Shown here: positions 1 to 7,909 of the stretch, one piece after another | How positions within the stretch are numbered: the stretch's first letter is position 1 | Layout of the letters: every line of letters begins with the position of its first letter | Origin: Leptothoe spongobia TAU-MAC 1115 | Lineage (GTDB): Bacteria > Cyanobacteriota > Cyanobacteriia > Phormidesmidales > Phormidesmidaceae | Direction of reading: 5' to 3' | Assembly (NCBI RefSeq): GCF_018739885.1 | Contig: NZ_JADOES010000026.1 | Span: 1-64,000, forward strand | Length of the DNA stretch: 64,000 nt | Made by a program: the position numbers and the translations under genes | The notes under the pieces: generated by a model | What the model was told of the DNA's origin: nothing | The model's database searches: none | Seen by the model: the letters and a program-made list of their open reading frames with translations, nothing else

Positions 1-77
1 CATTAGGCTTTGTCAGTCCACTGGATGTTTTGCCTAGCCTAGCTTATCTCTAACAGGTGCTGATTAGACACTAAGGG
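1..77. repeat. 77-bp direct repeat, copy 1
   Basis: This segment matches 507-583 at 74 of 77 positions in the same orientation. Read on the minus strand it begins right after the last recognisable codons of a truncated transposase and supplies that gene's stop codon. It may extend past the left window edge. I see no clear inverted ends, so I cannot say whether it is an element end or a deletion scar. Confidence 0.8.
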
Positions 78-527
78 GACCTGAGTGCCGCCCAATAAGG
101 CCAGAAATTGTCGGTAGAGTCTGCCCACACTCCGTTCATTGATCAACACCCCACGCTCACTTAGATCGTGATGAATTTCTTTGAGTTGACGATGCTTTTG
201 CTCATGCTCCCAGCCAATGAACGCCAACACGTCAAGTCCATACGTACTATGCGGAAGACTATACTTCAATACCCCACTGGCATGGTACTTTTTCTCAAAG
301 TGGCGGCACTCAGGATTCAGACATATCTTACTTTTTCCTGCCACAAAAATCGGACCACTCAAGGTTTGCACCGTTTTGCTCATATGCCAGCTCTGACCCG
401 CAGCTAAGGGCACACCACAATGGAGGCATTCCTGAAAATCACATTCGATAATCTTGCGCTCTGCGTTTGGGAAATGTCGCAAAGGACGATGTCGAGGTTG
501 CTTGCTCATTAGGCTTTGCCAGTCCAC
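39..527 (-). pseudogene. truncated transposase, N-terminal zinc-ribbon part
   Basis: This 162-residue frame looks like the N-terminal part of an insertion-sequence transposase. A Cys-x2-Cys pair (residues 36-39) and a later Cys around 69-74 suggest a zinc ribbon. The C-terminal part resembles a helix-turn-helix that would precede a DDE domain, but no DDE core follows. The frame ends inside the 77-bp repeat copy 1, so the last dozen residues are probably repeat-derived. The upstream repeat copy provides the start. An internal ATG at 509 is the likelier start, because the first six residues also lie in the repeat. I do not recognise the exact IS family. It is almost certainly inactive. Confidence 0.55.
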
Positions 528-583
528 TGGATGTCTTGCCTAGACTAGCTTATCTCTAACAGGTGCTGATTAGACACTAAGGG
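507..583. repeat. 77-bp direct repeat, copy 2
   Basis: This is the second copy of the segment at 1-77. On the minus strand it closes the truncated ISKra4-like gene with a TAA stop and then opens the next truncated transposase with an ATG. The two copies are 506 bp apart and enclose one transposase fragment. Confidence 0.8.
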
Positions 584-1064
584 CTCGACGGCGCAGCCCA
601 TCCGAATACTTATCCAACGATAAGTTCATCGTTCCGTCTGACGGATAAAGAGTGTTAACACCCGGTGTCTTGGTGCTATAGCCCAGACGGGTCACTACCA
701 CCTCCCCAAATAGCGACTCTATTTGACGTTGACACCGCTGACGCAGATGAGGTCGGGTTTCCTCATCTGAACCGATGACATCCCGTTGGCGCTCTTCCAT
801 TACCCCTCGCAAGTCCAGATGCGCTTGGAATAATCGCCTTAACAGCTCTGTACCTTCGTGCTGCACATACGACTCGATGTCTCCATGCTCTAAACTCTGG
901 GATTCAATTGACATTAAGTAATTTTGTAAGACGGCATACTGCTCGTTAGCCGACCTCAACACATCTTGTTCTAGGGAGTCAGCAGTAGAACTTACCATGG
1001 GCAGCAGTCTCATGCACGATATTGGGACTATCGTCTCAATACTAGATACGTAACCCAACAACAT
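570..1064 (-). pseudogene. ISKra4-family transposase, N-terminal fragment
   Basis: The 164-residue frame matches the start of ISKra4-type transposases. It has the characteristic stretch EGTELLRRLFQAHLDLR at about residues 69-85, then a SLFGEVVVTRLGY-like block and an LYPSD...YSDGLRR block. Full-length members run to roughly 450 residues and carry the catalytic DDE part later. Here the frame stops straight after YSDGLRRR, where the 77-bp repeat begins. The 5' end abuts a TPR gene that also lacks its beginning, so an insertion followed by deletion has probably damaged both. Confidence 0.7.
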
Positions 1065-1193
1065 CGCTACACAACAAAAATATTCGCTAAAAACCTTTCC
1101 ACTTCATTACATTATGTCATCATAAAAGAGCCGCACCCAAATGAATATTTCCTCAAAAGTTTAGACGTTGCGAGAAAATCTGACAATAGTTCA

Positions 1194-2126
1194 TTGGAGC
1201 GTTCAGCTCTGTTAGCCTTAGCTAAAAATAACGCTCAAAATATTAATGATACAGATGTTTTTGTATGGCTACATTCTGACCTAGAAACAGCTCAAGAAAT
1301 CGGCAATCTGAGAGAGTGTTCTGATATCTTGAATAGTTTAGGCGAACTCTCGAAAATTCGTGGTAAATATCAAAATGCGCTTAGTTACTTTCAGAGTAGC
1401 TTAGAAATCTCAATAATCATTGGCAACCAGCGAATGCAAAGCAAAGCTACAACGTTCATAGCTGAAATTCATGCTACTATGCAAAACTTTGCCCAATCGA
1501 TTGATTGCCAGCAAAAAGTGATTGCTATCAAAAAAGATATTGGCGATATACGTCAAGAGAAAAATCTCATGCGAGAACTAGGAGAAACTTATCGAAAATG
1601 GGGAGATTATATCCGAAAGACAAAATTGACAAATATGCATGAGAAAGATTATCTAGAAATCCTTGATTATCAACAACGTAGCGCAGAGATTCTTCGTGAA
1701 GTTGACGATCCTTGGGGAGAAAGCATGTCACTCGCATCACTTGGAATGACCTGTTATGTCTGGGGCGCTTATGAAAAGGCAGTTGATTACTATCATAAGA
1801 GTTTAGCTGTCAGTAAAACAGTTTTACATTCAGTGCCAGATTCTGGAAATATTCATCCTCAGCATGTCTACTTTAATGGTGTAGCGGCCCCTGAAAAACT
1901 TAATTTAACTGGAATAGCTGCTGCTTATCTTGCATGGAAAAATTATCCTAAAGCTATCGAATATTACAAGAAAGTATTGTCCATCGTCAGAAGCAATAAA
2001 AACTCCCAAGAAGAAGTTTCACTTCTTATAACTCTTGGGGATTTATATACAAAATTAGGAGACTATAATGCAGCTATTGTTTGCAATCAACAGCACTTAG
2101 ATATAGTGCAACAGAATCAATATTGA
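1194..2126 (+). CDS. TPR protein, 5'-truncated
   Basis: This 310-residue frame holds about five degenerate tetratricopeptide repeats, for example GELSKIRGKYQNALSYFQSS near residue 50 and a final LGDLYTKLGDYNAA. TPRs are helical hairpins that bind proteins or peptides. The start is suspect. The codon at 1194 is TTG, and the same frame stays open upstream to about 1050 with no ATG or GTG. The upstream codons read like normal protein, but they run into the transposase remnant. The gene has therefore probably lost its 5' end and may be a pseudogene. It converges on the PNP-NB-ARC-TPR gene and could be a relic of the TPR-only genes found further along. Confidence 0.6.
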   Translation: MERSALLALAKNNAQNINDTDVFVWLHSDLETAQEIGNLRECSDILNSLGELSKIRGKYQNALSYFQSSLEISIIIGNQRMQSKATTFIAEIHATMQNFAQSIDCQQKVIAIKKDIGDIRQEKNLMRELGETYRKWGDYIRKTKLTNMHEKDYLEILDYQQRSAEILREVDDPWGESMSLASLGMTCYVWGAYEKAVDYYHKSLAVSKTVLHSVPDSGNIHPQHVYFNGVAAPEKLNLTGIAAAYLAWKNYPKAIEYYKKVLSIVRSNKNSQEEVSLLITLGDLYTKLGDYNAAIVCNQQHLDIVQQNQY

Positions 2127-2188
2127 TGTTGTGCAAAAACACTGTCCTTACGGTTAACTACTCAAACGAACATATTTCTAGACAGCCC

Positions 2189-5086
2189 CTAGAAGTGTTC
2201 TCCAATGTAAGCATCACATCGGTCTATAAGGTGTTCCATTTTGTTGACCCTAACCAACATTTTGAGATCCTTAAATCGCTTCAAAGCTTTCATTGCCCAC
2301 TCTTTTGACTTTTGGTAATTCTTTTTCTTAAACTCTAGTTTTGCATAACCTCTTTCGAAGAAAGCTAAGCGTCGATAATCATGGTTGCGAGCAGTGACAG
2401 CATACCAATCGTTGAGTAGATTTTCTGCTGTCTTTAAATCATTTTCTAAGATCGCAATATAGGCTAATCGCTCACAGGCTTTCACTTTAAGTCGTAACCA
2501 ATGAATGTTTTCTGCTTTTTTGATTACTTGACTGTAAAGTTTTTTGGCAATACGATAATCCTCTTGACGATAGAAACTTTCGCCTTGATAGAAGAGAAAT
2601 CGAATTTTTAATCTTGTTTCTCTAAATTCATCTATATGACCTCTAATAGAACGACGCAGCTCCACTGACTTGATGAAATATTTCTGTGATTTCTTAAAGT
2701 CTGGTTTCCGCAAATAAAGAGTAGCCAAATTAATTACGATAGTATTTTTAACGTAAAGATCTGCCTTTTCACTTAGATACCAGGCACTTTTAAGTAACTC
2801 TTCTGATTTTTTGAGATTCTCGTCTCCACCTCTTAATAATGCAAGCCAAGCAGAAGCAGACTTAAGCTCAGCTAAAAAGGCACTGTCTCCTTGATATTGA
2901 GCAACGTCCATTAACCAGCTTGACCATTCTAACCGATCTATCCAATAGCTATATAAGTAAGCGAACCTACTGAGTGCTCGCCATAATTGACGAGCTACTT
3001 CATACTTTTGATGTGCTTGACAGTATGTAAAGACCTCTTTGAAAGTGCCCCATTCATTGTTAATTGCATCATACTTCTCATGCCATTCTCCTTTATCTTC
3101 TCTACCATGTTCAATGGCTATATCAAGATATCGATTGATCCATTCTTCCCTTATTTGAGAGTGCATATCGGCATTACTTTCAAGTTTAGAAAGGGCATAT
3201 CTACGAGTTAATGGCAGCATTCTATGGCGACCATCTGCATAAAAAACTAGCGAGCAACGGTCAAGCATATTCAATGCATATTCTGCTTCATCTCGCTGAT
3301 GTAGATTAATGCCAGCGATAGTAAACAAATTCTCACACGTCAATCCATAAGAAGAAATCGATAGCGTCAGAAATAGGCGAAAACCAATAGGATTTTGCTC
3401 CTCTATATGTGAAGTTAACTTGTCAAAACAGTATCTACAGAGATCTCCTTGGGGGTTAGCCAATCTATCTAAAACTGTTTGAGTAGCATGTCCAAGCTGC
3501 AAAAATCCTATTGCATAATGAATCGCTAAAGGTACACCTCCACATATTTCATATAACCTAGAGTCAAAGTTATTATTATTAACTGAGACAAGATGCTCAG
3601 TTAATAATAAGTTGCTAATCATTTGCTGACTAGCTTCTCGTGATAGTTCTTTCAGATTAATATCATATCTATCTGAGTGTCGAGTTGTAATAATAGTCTT
3701 AATATGACTACCCTTAATACTTTTAAGAAACTCTATGATTTGATGTGTGTCCTCCGCTCTTAATGCTTCAAGATTATCTAATATAATCAATATTCGATAA
3801 TCTCCACTACTAAGAAACTCTTGGAGGTCAGAAGCTTGACGAGCAGGATCGCTATCTTTTAAACCACATTTTTTTAGAGTATTATCAATATCCGCGCATA
3901 AATCTTGAAGTGTTTTAATAGGCTTCTGTTTTCGCTGAATTGGAATAATACCCTGTGGCAAAAGAGTAGTTAAGCGTGCAGAAGAGAATACTATTGCATC
4001 AAAAACTGGAAGCTTAGTCGGTTTAGATTCTTTTTGTGCGGCCAAACATACATAGGCAGTTTCTAATGCCAAAGATGTTTTCCCTACACCCCCGATACCA
4101 GTAAGAGTAATAATTCTTTCATGGAAATCAGGTGATATACGATAAAGCAAATCTTTTAGATCGTTGTCTCGACCAACTAGAGATTTATAAGAGGGCTCAG
4201 GAAGATTATGATAGTTCTCTTTTGTGAGATCTTCGATAGGGTATGATTTACTATCAGAACTACTAAGACTTTCCCCGATGTAAACCGTACCATTTTCAAC
4301 ATGTATTGGATAAATAGGTTGTTCAGTACGGTTAATACTTGGTAGTTCTAACTTAGATAAGATTTCAAAGGCAAAAGCACTAGCATGATGGGCAGCTATT
4401 TGTTGCTGTTCTTTTTCTGGCTCTAATGATTGATCGGCGACTACTAATTTAGAAATACCTCGAATTACGACCGCATCAATATTGGGATAAGCCAGAACGG
4501 TATTGAGAAAACCAACTCCACCTAATTCTATTGCAAGGGCATCATTATAGTTATTTCTTAGAAAGTTATATGTTGCCGATTGAGCAGACATAATAACTTT
4601 CTCTCCCGCAGCAATTGGTTTCATATGCACACTAGGTTGACTAGTAGGAGTAACTTTGTTTATTCGCTTAAGCCAGTCCTTTTTTCTTGCTTCTGCCCTT
4701 GCTCTTTGAAGAAGTCTATAAGCCGATTGACCAACTTTGGGTCTAGTTAGAAAAGAACTATCTACCTTGCCTGACTCATATCCATAAATTTCTGTTGCAA
4801 CGATTACATCGCCAATCGCTATATCTTGAAGAGCATGGGCAATCCCCACCAGCAAGAGTATATCAGGCTTAAAATAAGCAATTGCTCGTTCGGCTTCTAC
4901 GGAAAATTGTGCATTGCCAGCATCAATTTCAGCGATACCAATGTCCCATTCATTGGTTGGACCTACAAAATCACCTCGTTCGTAGATAGTACCCGCCGGA
5001 TGAATATCTTCCTTTAAATGATCTAAATGATCACGAACTGCCATGTACTCTACGGGCAAAGAGGTCAAAATAATCGCGCGGGGCAT
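2189..5086 (-). CDS. PNP-like domain fused to NB-ARC STAND ATPase and TPRs
   Basis: This 965-residue protein has three parts. Residues 1-250 form a nucleoside-phosphorylase/MTA-nucleosidase-like fold. Residues 300-680 form an NB-ARC ATPase with P-loop GIGGVGKT (330-337), Walker B around LIILDNLE (D437), TTR (467-469) and a GGVPLAI motif (516-522). From about 690 onward it is helical with TPRs. STAND proteins of this type use the repeats to sense a trigger, the ATPase to oligomerise and the N-terminal head as effector. PNP heads of known immune systems cleave ATP. In this copy, however, the EME motif has become ELG (187-189), RGISD has become RGISK (K213) and the GIAGG loop is GIAHA. It is therefore probably catalytically dead. 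It is transcribed divergently from the TPR gene at 5302. Confidence 0.88.
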   Translation of the reverse strand: MPRAIILTSLPVEYMAVRDHLDHLKEDIHPAGTIYERGDFVGPTNEWDIGIAEIDAGNAQFSVEAERAIAYFKPDILLLVGIAHALQDIAIGDVIVATEIYGYESGKVDSSFLTRPKVGQSAYRLLQRARAEARKKDWLKRINKVTPTSQPSVHMKPIAAGEKVIMSAQSATYNFLRNNYNDALAIELGGVGFLNTVLAYPNIDAVVIRGISKLVVADQSLEPEKEQQQIAAHHASAFAFEILSKLELPSINRTEQPIYPIHVENGTVYIGESLSSSDSKSYPIEDLTKENYHNLPEPSYKSLVGRDNDLKDLLYRISPDFHERIITLTGIGGVGKTSLALETAYVCLAAQKESKPTKLPVFDAIVFSSARLTTLLPQGIIPIQRKQKPIKTLQDLCADIDNTLKKCGLKDSDPARQASDLQEFLSSGDYRILIILDNLEALRAEDTHQIIEFLKSIKGSHIKTIITTRHSDRYDINLKELSREASQQMISNLLLTEHLVSVNNNNFDSRLYEICGGVPLAIHYAIGFLQLGHATQTVLDRLANPQGDLCRYCFDKLTSHIEEQNPIGFRLFLTLSISSYGLTCENLFTIAGINLHQRDEAEYALNMLDRCSLVFYADGRHRMLPLTRRYALSKLESNADMHSQIREEWINRYLDIAIEHGREDKGEWHEKYDAINNEWGTFKEVFTYCQAHQKYEVARQLWRALSRFAYLYSYWIDRLEWSSWLMDVAQYQGDSAFLAELKSASAWLALLRGGDENLKKSEELLKSAWYLSEKADLYVKNTIVINLATLYLRKPDFKKSQKYFIKSVELRRSIRGHIDEFRETRLKIRFLFYQGESFYRQEDYRIAKKLYSQVIKKAENIHWLRLKVKACERLAYIAILENDLKTAENLLNDWYAVTARNHDYRRLAFFERGYAKLEFKKKNYQKSKEWAMKALKRFKDLKMLVRVNKMEHLIDRCDAYIGEHF

Positions 5087-5301
5087 AGATGCTTATTGAA
5101 ATTGCTAATCAATAGTATTTTCTCAATTCCTGACCGCATCTGCCACTTATCAAAGATTTATTACTGATCTTTTCTAGCTTTCGAAGGTTTTCACAAATTT
5201 CTGTAACAACATATCGACATTGTTTAGGGTTTCATAAAAGTAGCAAAGTAGTATGTTAAGCCCGGAAGCTTTAGGGATCAATATTGTTTTTAGAGTTAAC
5301 T
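5087..5301. promoter_or_regulatory. divergent promoter region
   Basis: This gap of about 215 bp separates the start of the PNP-NB-ARC-TPR gene (minus) from the start of the TPR gene (plus), so it must hold promoters for both. I see no -35/-10 pair that stands out and no strong Shine-Dalgarno before either gene. Confidence 0.4.
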
Positions 5302-7536
5302 ATGACGCATGCCTTTTTTCCACCACCGTTGCCACGATTGGAATTGTTGGGTATTACGCCTGACAATGTGCGGTACGTGGAGCCTCGCAGTCGCCGTACC
5401 CACTGTCGGGCGGTGATGAACTGGTTGACCAAATATGAACCAGCGGCGGATGCGACTAATCTAGAGCAGGTTAAGGGATATCTTGAGGCGTTTTACCATC
5501 TGTGTGAGATGGGGGAGCATGAGCGGGCAGCCAGTTTGATTTCTACTAAGCTAAATACGGCGGCGGATGCTCATTTGCATTATCAGCTAAAGATTTGGGG
5601 GTATTCCCAAGAACGTATTGACCTCTACGAAGCGGTGATTGACCATGTGAACCCTGAGTGGAATGGGATGTTTCTGCACTTTTTGGGGACAACCCACTAT
5701 ACCCAGGGGAATTATCAGGAGGCGAAGCGGTGCTGCGATAGCGTAAGCGCTGACTTGTCAGTTCGCAGCCTAGAAATCACCCAAGAAGCTGGAAATGAAA
5801 TAGATCGAGGTATGGTGCTCAGTAGCCTGGGGGATATCTACTATGCCCAGGGAGACTATGCCCAGGCCATTGACCATCAGGAGCAGTGGTTGGTCATTGC
5901 TCGGCAGGAGGGTGTGCGTGGTGGTGAGGGCATTGCCCTGGGAAGTCTTGGCAATATTTATGAGTCTCAAGGAGAGTATGCTAGGGCGATTGATTACCAT
6001 CAACAGCATTTAGCCATTGCCCGTGGGATGGCGGATCTGGAGATGAAAGGGACAGCCCTGGGGAATCTGGGGAGTTGTTATCATTCTCTGGGCAACTATG
6101 ATCAGGCTAGAGACTATCATCAACAGCATCTCAATTTGGCCCAGGAGATTGGTAATCGTCAGGGGGAGAGTAATGCGTTAACGGGGTTAGGGAGTGCTTG
6201 TTATAGTTTAGGCGAGTATGGTGAGGCTAGAACCTACTTTGAACAGCAGCGCCAGATTGCCCAGGAGATTAAGGATGCGGTTAGTGAGGGGAATGCGTTA
6301 GGGGGGCTAGGCAATGTGTGCTTTGCCACTGGTGACTATGATAATGCCCTCAAATTTCACAGCCAACATCTATCCATTGTGCAGAACCTGGGGCATCAGC
6401 AAAGTACTCTCCATGCGCTGGGAGATCTGGGGAATATTTATAGCGCCATTGGTCAATATGGGCAGGCGGCTGATTATTACCGACAACAATTGGCTATTGC
6501 CCAGGATATTGGAGATTCTATGGGGGAAAGTGTGGCCCATGGCAATTTGGGGGTGGTTGACCATGTTTTGGGTAACTATGGGGAGGCACAGCAGGCGATT
6601 GAGCGGCAGCTTGTGATTGTGCGGCGGATAGGGGATCGCTATCGGGAAGGTCAGGCGCTGGGGAATCTGGGGAATGTTTATCGTTTAACGGGTGATACCC
6701 CCAAGGCGATTGAATGTTTTGAACAGGCGATTAGCATTGCTAGGGAAGTAGGGGATAAGCCGGGTGAGGCAAATGCTTTTGGCTATTTGGGGAATCTGTT
6801 TTATGCGCTGGGGCAGTTTCAAAAGGCGCTTGAGCATTATCAGCGGCATTGGGACCTGGCTAAAGCTTTGGGGGATCTTCCGGGTGAGAGTCGGGCGCTG
6901 GGAGAGTTGGGCAGTGTATATCTAAAGCTGGGTAACTATGAGCTAGCGCTGGAGTATCATTTGCAAAACTTGGAGTTGACTCGGCGGATGGGAGATGTTG
7001 CTGGGGAAGGGGCCACCCTGGGTAGCATTGGCAATGTGTACGATCAGATGCATGACTATGCTCGGGCGATAGACTACCATCGGCAGGATTTGGCGATCGC
7101 AAGGCGGATTGGTGAACGACGGGCTGAGGAGGGGGCGTTGGTTAATTTGGCTAATGCTCAGAGTGAGTTGGGGGATTGGCATGGGGCGGCTGATAATTAT
7201 CAGCGAGCATTGGCGATTGCACGAGAGATTGGTGATCCTTGGGGTGAGGGGCTAACTCTGTCGAATTTGGGTGAGACGCTGACTAAGCTGGGGCGGTATG
7301 ATGAGGCTTTGGAAGTGTTGCAGACGGGGCTCGAAATTGTTAAGGGGCAGCAGGCGCAAGCGGTGGAGGCTTCAACTTATAAGTATTTGGGGATGTTGTA
7401 TGAGGCGATGGGGGATAGTCAGCAGGCCATGAATTATTTTGACCAGGCTATTGCGCTATCAGCTGCATTAGGGACGCCTTTGGCGGAGGAATGTCGACAG
7501 TTACGAGTGGCTTTGCGATCTCAGGTGGAGGATTGA
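5302..7536 (+). CDS. large TPR-only protein with conserved N-terminal domain
   Basis: This 744-residue protein starts at the ATG at 5302. A TTG at 5284 is in frame, but the paralogues begin at the equivalent of this ATG. Residues 1-130 carry the block shared by the TPR-only proteins of this window, with the RTHCRAVMNWL motif and a NLEQVKGYLEAFYHL helix. Then come about fifteen 40-residue TPRs of the type ALGNLGNVYxxxGDYxxAIxxxxQxLxIAREIGD, as in kinesin-light-chain or LGN-like repeats. There is no ATPase or enzyme domain. It is divergent from the PNP-NB-ARC-TPR gene, so a sensor or partner role is inferred. A palindromic in-frame insertion lies at 5733-5768. Confidence 0.85.
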   Translation: MTHAFFPPPLPRLELLGITPDNVRYVEPRSRRTHCRAVMNWLTKYEPAADATNLEQVKGYLEAFYHLCEMGEHERAASLISTKLNTAADAHLHYQLKIWGYSQERIDLYEAVIDHVNPEWNGMFLHFLGTTHYTQGNYQEAKRCCDSVSADLSVRSLEITQEAGNEIDRGMVLSSLGDIYYAQGDYAQAIDHQEQWLVIARQEGVRGGEGIALGSLGNIYESQGEYARAIDYHQQHLAIARGMADLEMKGTALGNLGSCYHSLGNYDQARDYHQQHLNLAQEIGNRQGESNALTGLGSACYSLGEYGEARTYFEQQRQIAQEIKDAVSEGNALGGLGNVCFATGDYDNALKFHSQHLSIVQNLGHQQSTLHALGDLGNIYSAIGQYGQAADYYRQQLAIAQDIGDSMGESVAHGNLGVVDHVLGNYGEAQQAIERQLVIVRRIGDRYREGQALGNLGNVYRLTGDTPKAIECFEQAISIAREVGDKPGEANAFGYLGNLFYALGQFQKALEHYQRHWDLAKALGDLPGESRALGELGSVYLKLGNYELALEYHLQNLELTRRMGDVAGEGATLGSIGNVYDQMHDYARAIDYHRQDLAIARRIGERRAEEGALVNLANAQSELGDWHGAADNYQRALAIAREIGDPWGEGLTLSNLGETLTKLGRYDEALEVLQTGLEIVKGQQAQAVEASTYKYLGMLYEAMGDSQQAMNYFDQAIALSAALGTPLAEECRQLRVALRSQVED
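5733..5768. repeat. palindromic in-frame insertion inside a TPR gene
   Basis: CTGCGA at 5733-5738 pairs with TCGCAG at 5763-5768, and inside this CTGAC-TT-GTCAG (5750-5761) forms a second stem. At the protein level it adds about 11 residues to a TPR helix, between AKRC and SLEI, where all other repeats are ungapped. It looks like a small REP-like or miniature repeat that landed without breaking the frame. Confidence 0.5.
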
Positions 7537-7682
7537 GTGAGGTGCTATCGCTCAGTTATCTGCTCCTTTCCAGGATTAATTCGAGAACGGAGTATGATTT
7601 AAAGACTGTAGGTCGGGAGCTTTTTCCGCAAATCAAGTAGGTATTGTCAAAGGATGGGAAACGACTTGCTGCGACGAGCAGA

Positions 7683-7800
7683 TCCCATATGACAGCGATC
7701 AAAAAACTGGTTATGTCTCTCTTACGACAATCTGCGAAGCAAATGACTTAGAATGTACCCAGGGATATTTAGAAGCGTTTTTTATATATGCAAGATCAAG
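7683..7800 (+). pseudogene. decayed fragment of the TPR-family N-terminal domain
   Basis: The DNA at 7741-7785 translates to NDLECTQGYLEAFF, close to TNLEQVKGYLEAFYH of the TPR gene just upstream. Slightly upstream, in another frame, NWLCLSY resembles NWLTKYEP. Frame changes and the missing TPR body show a dead gene fragment. The rest of the 7537-7909 gap holds nothing else that I recognise. Confidence 0.5.
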
Positions 7801-7909
7801 TAACGGCAAGAAACAGCCAATTTGCTGTTATTCCAACTCTATCTTGATAGGGCTGAATGATGCTCAGATAGAAAATTCCAATAGTGTTTTCTGTTGAAAA
7901 ATTTAATTG

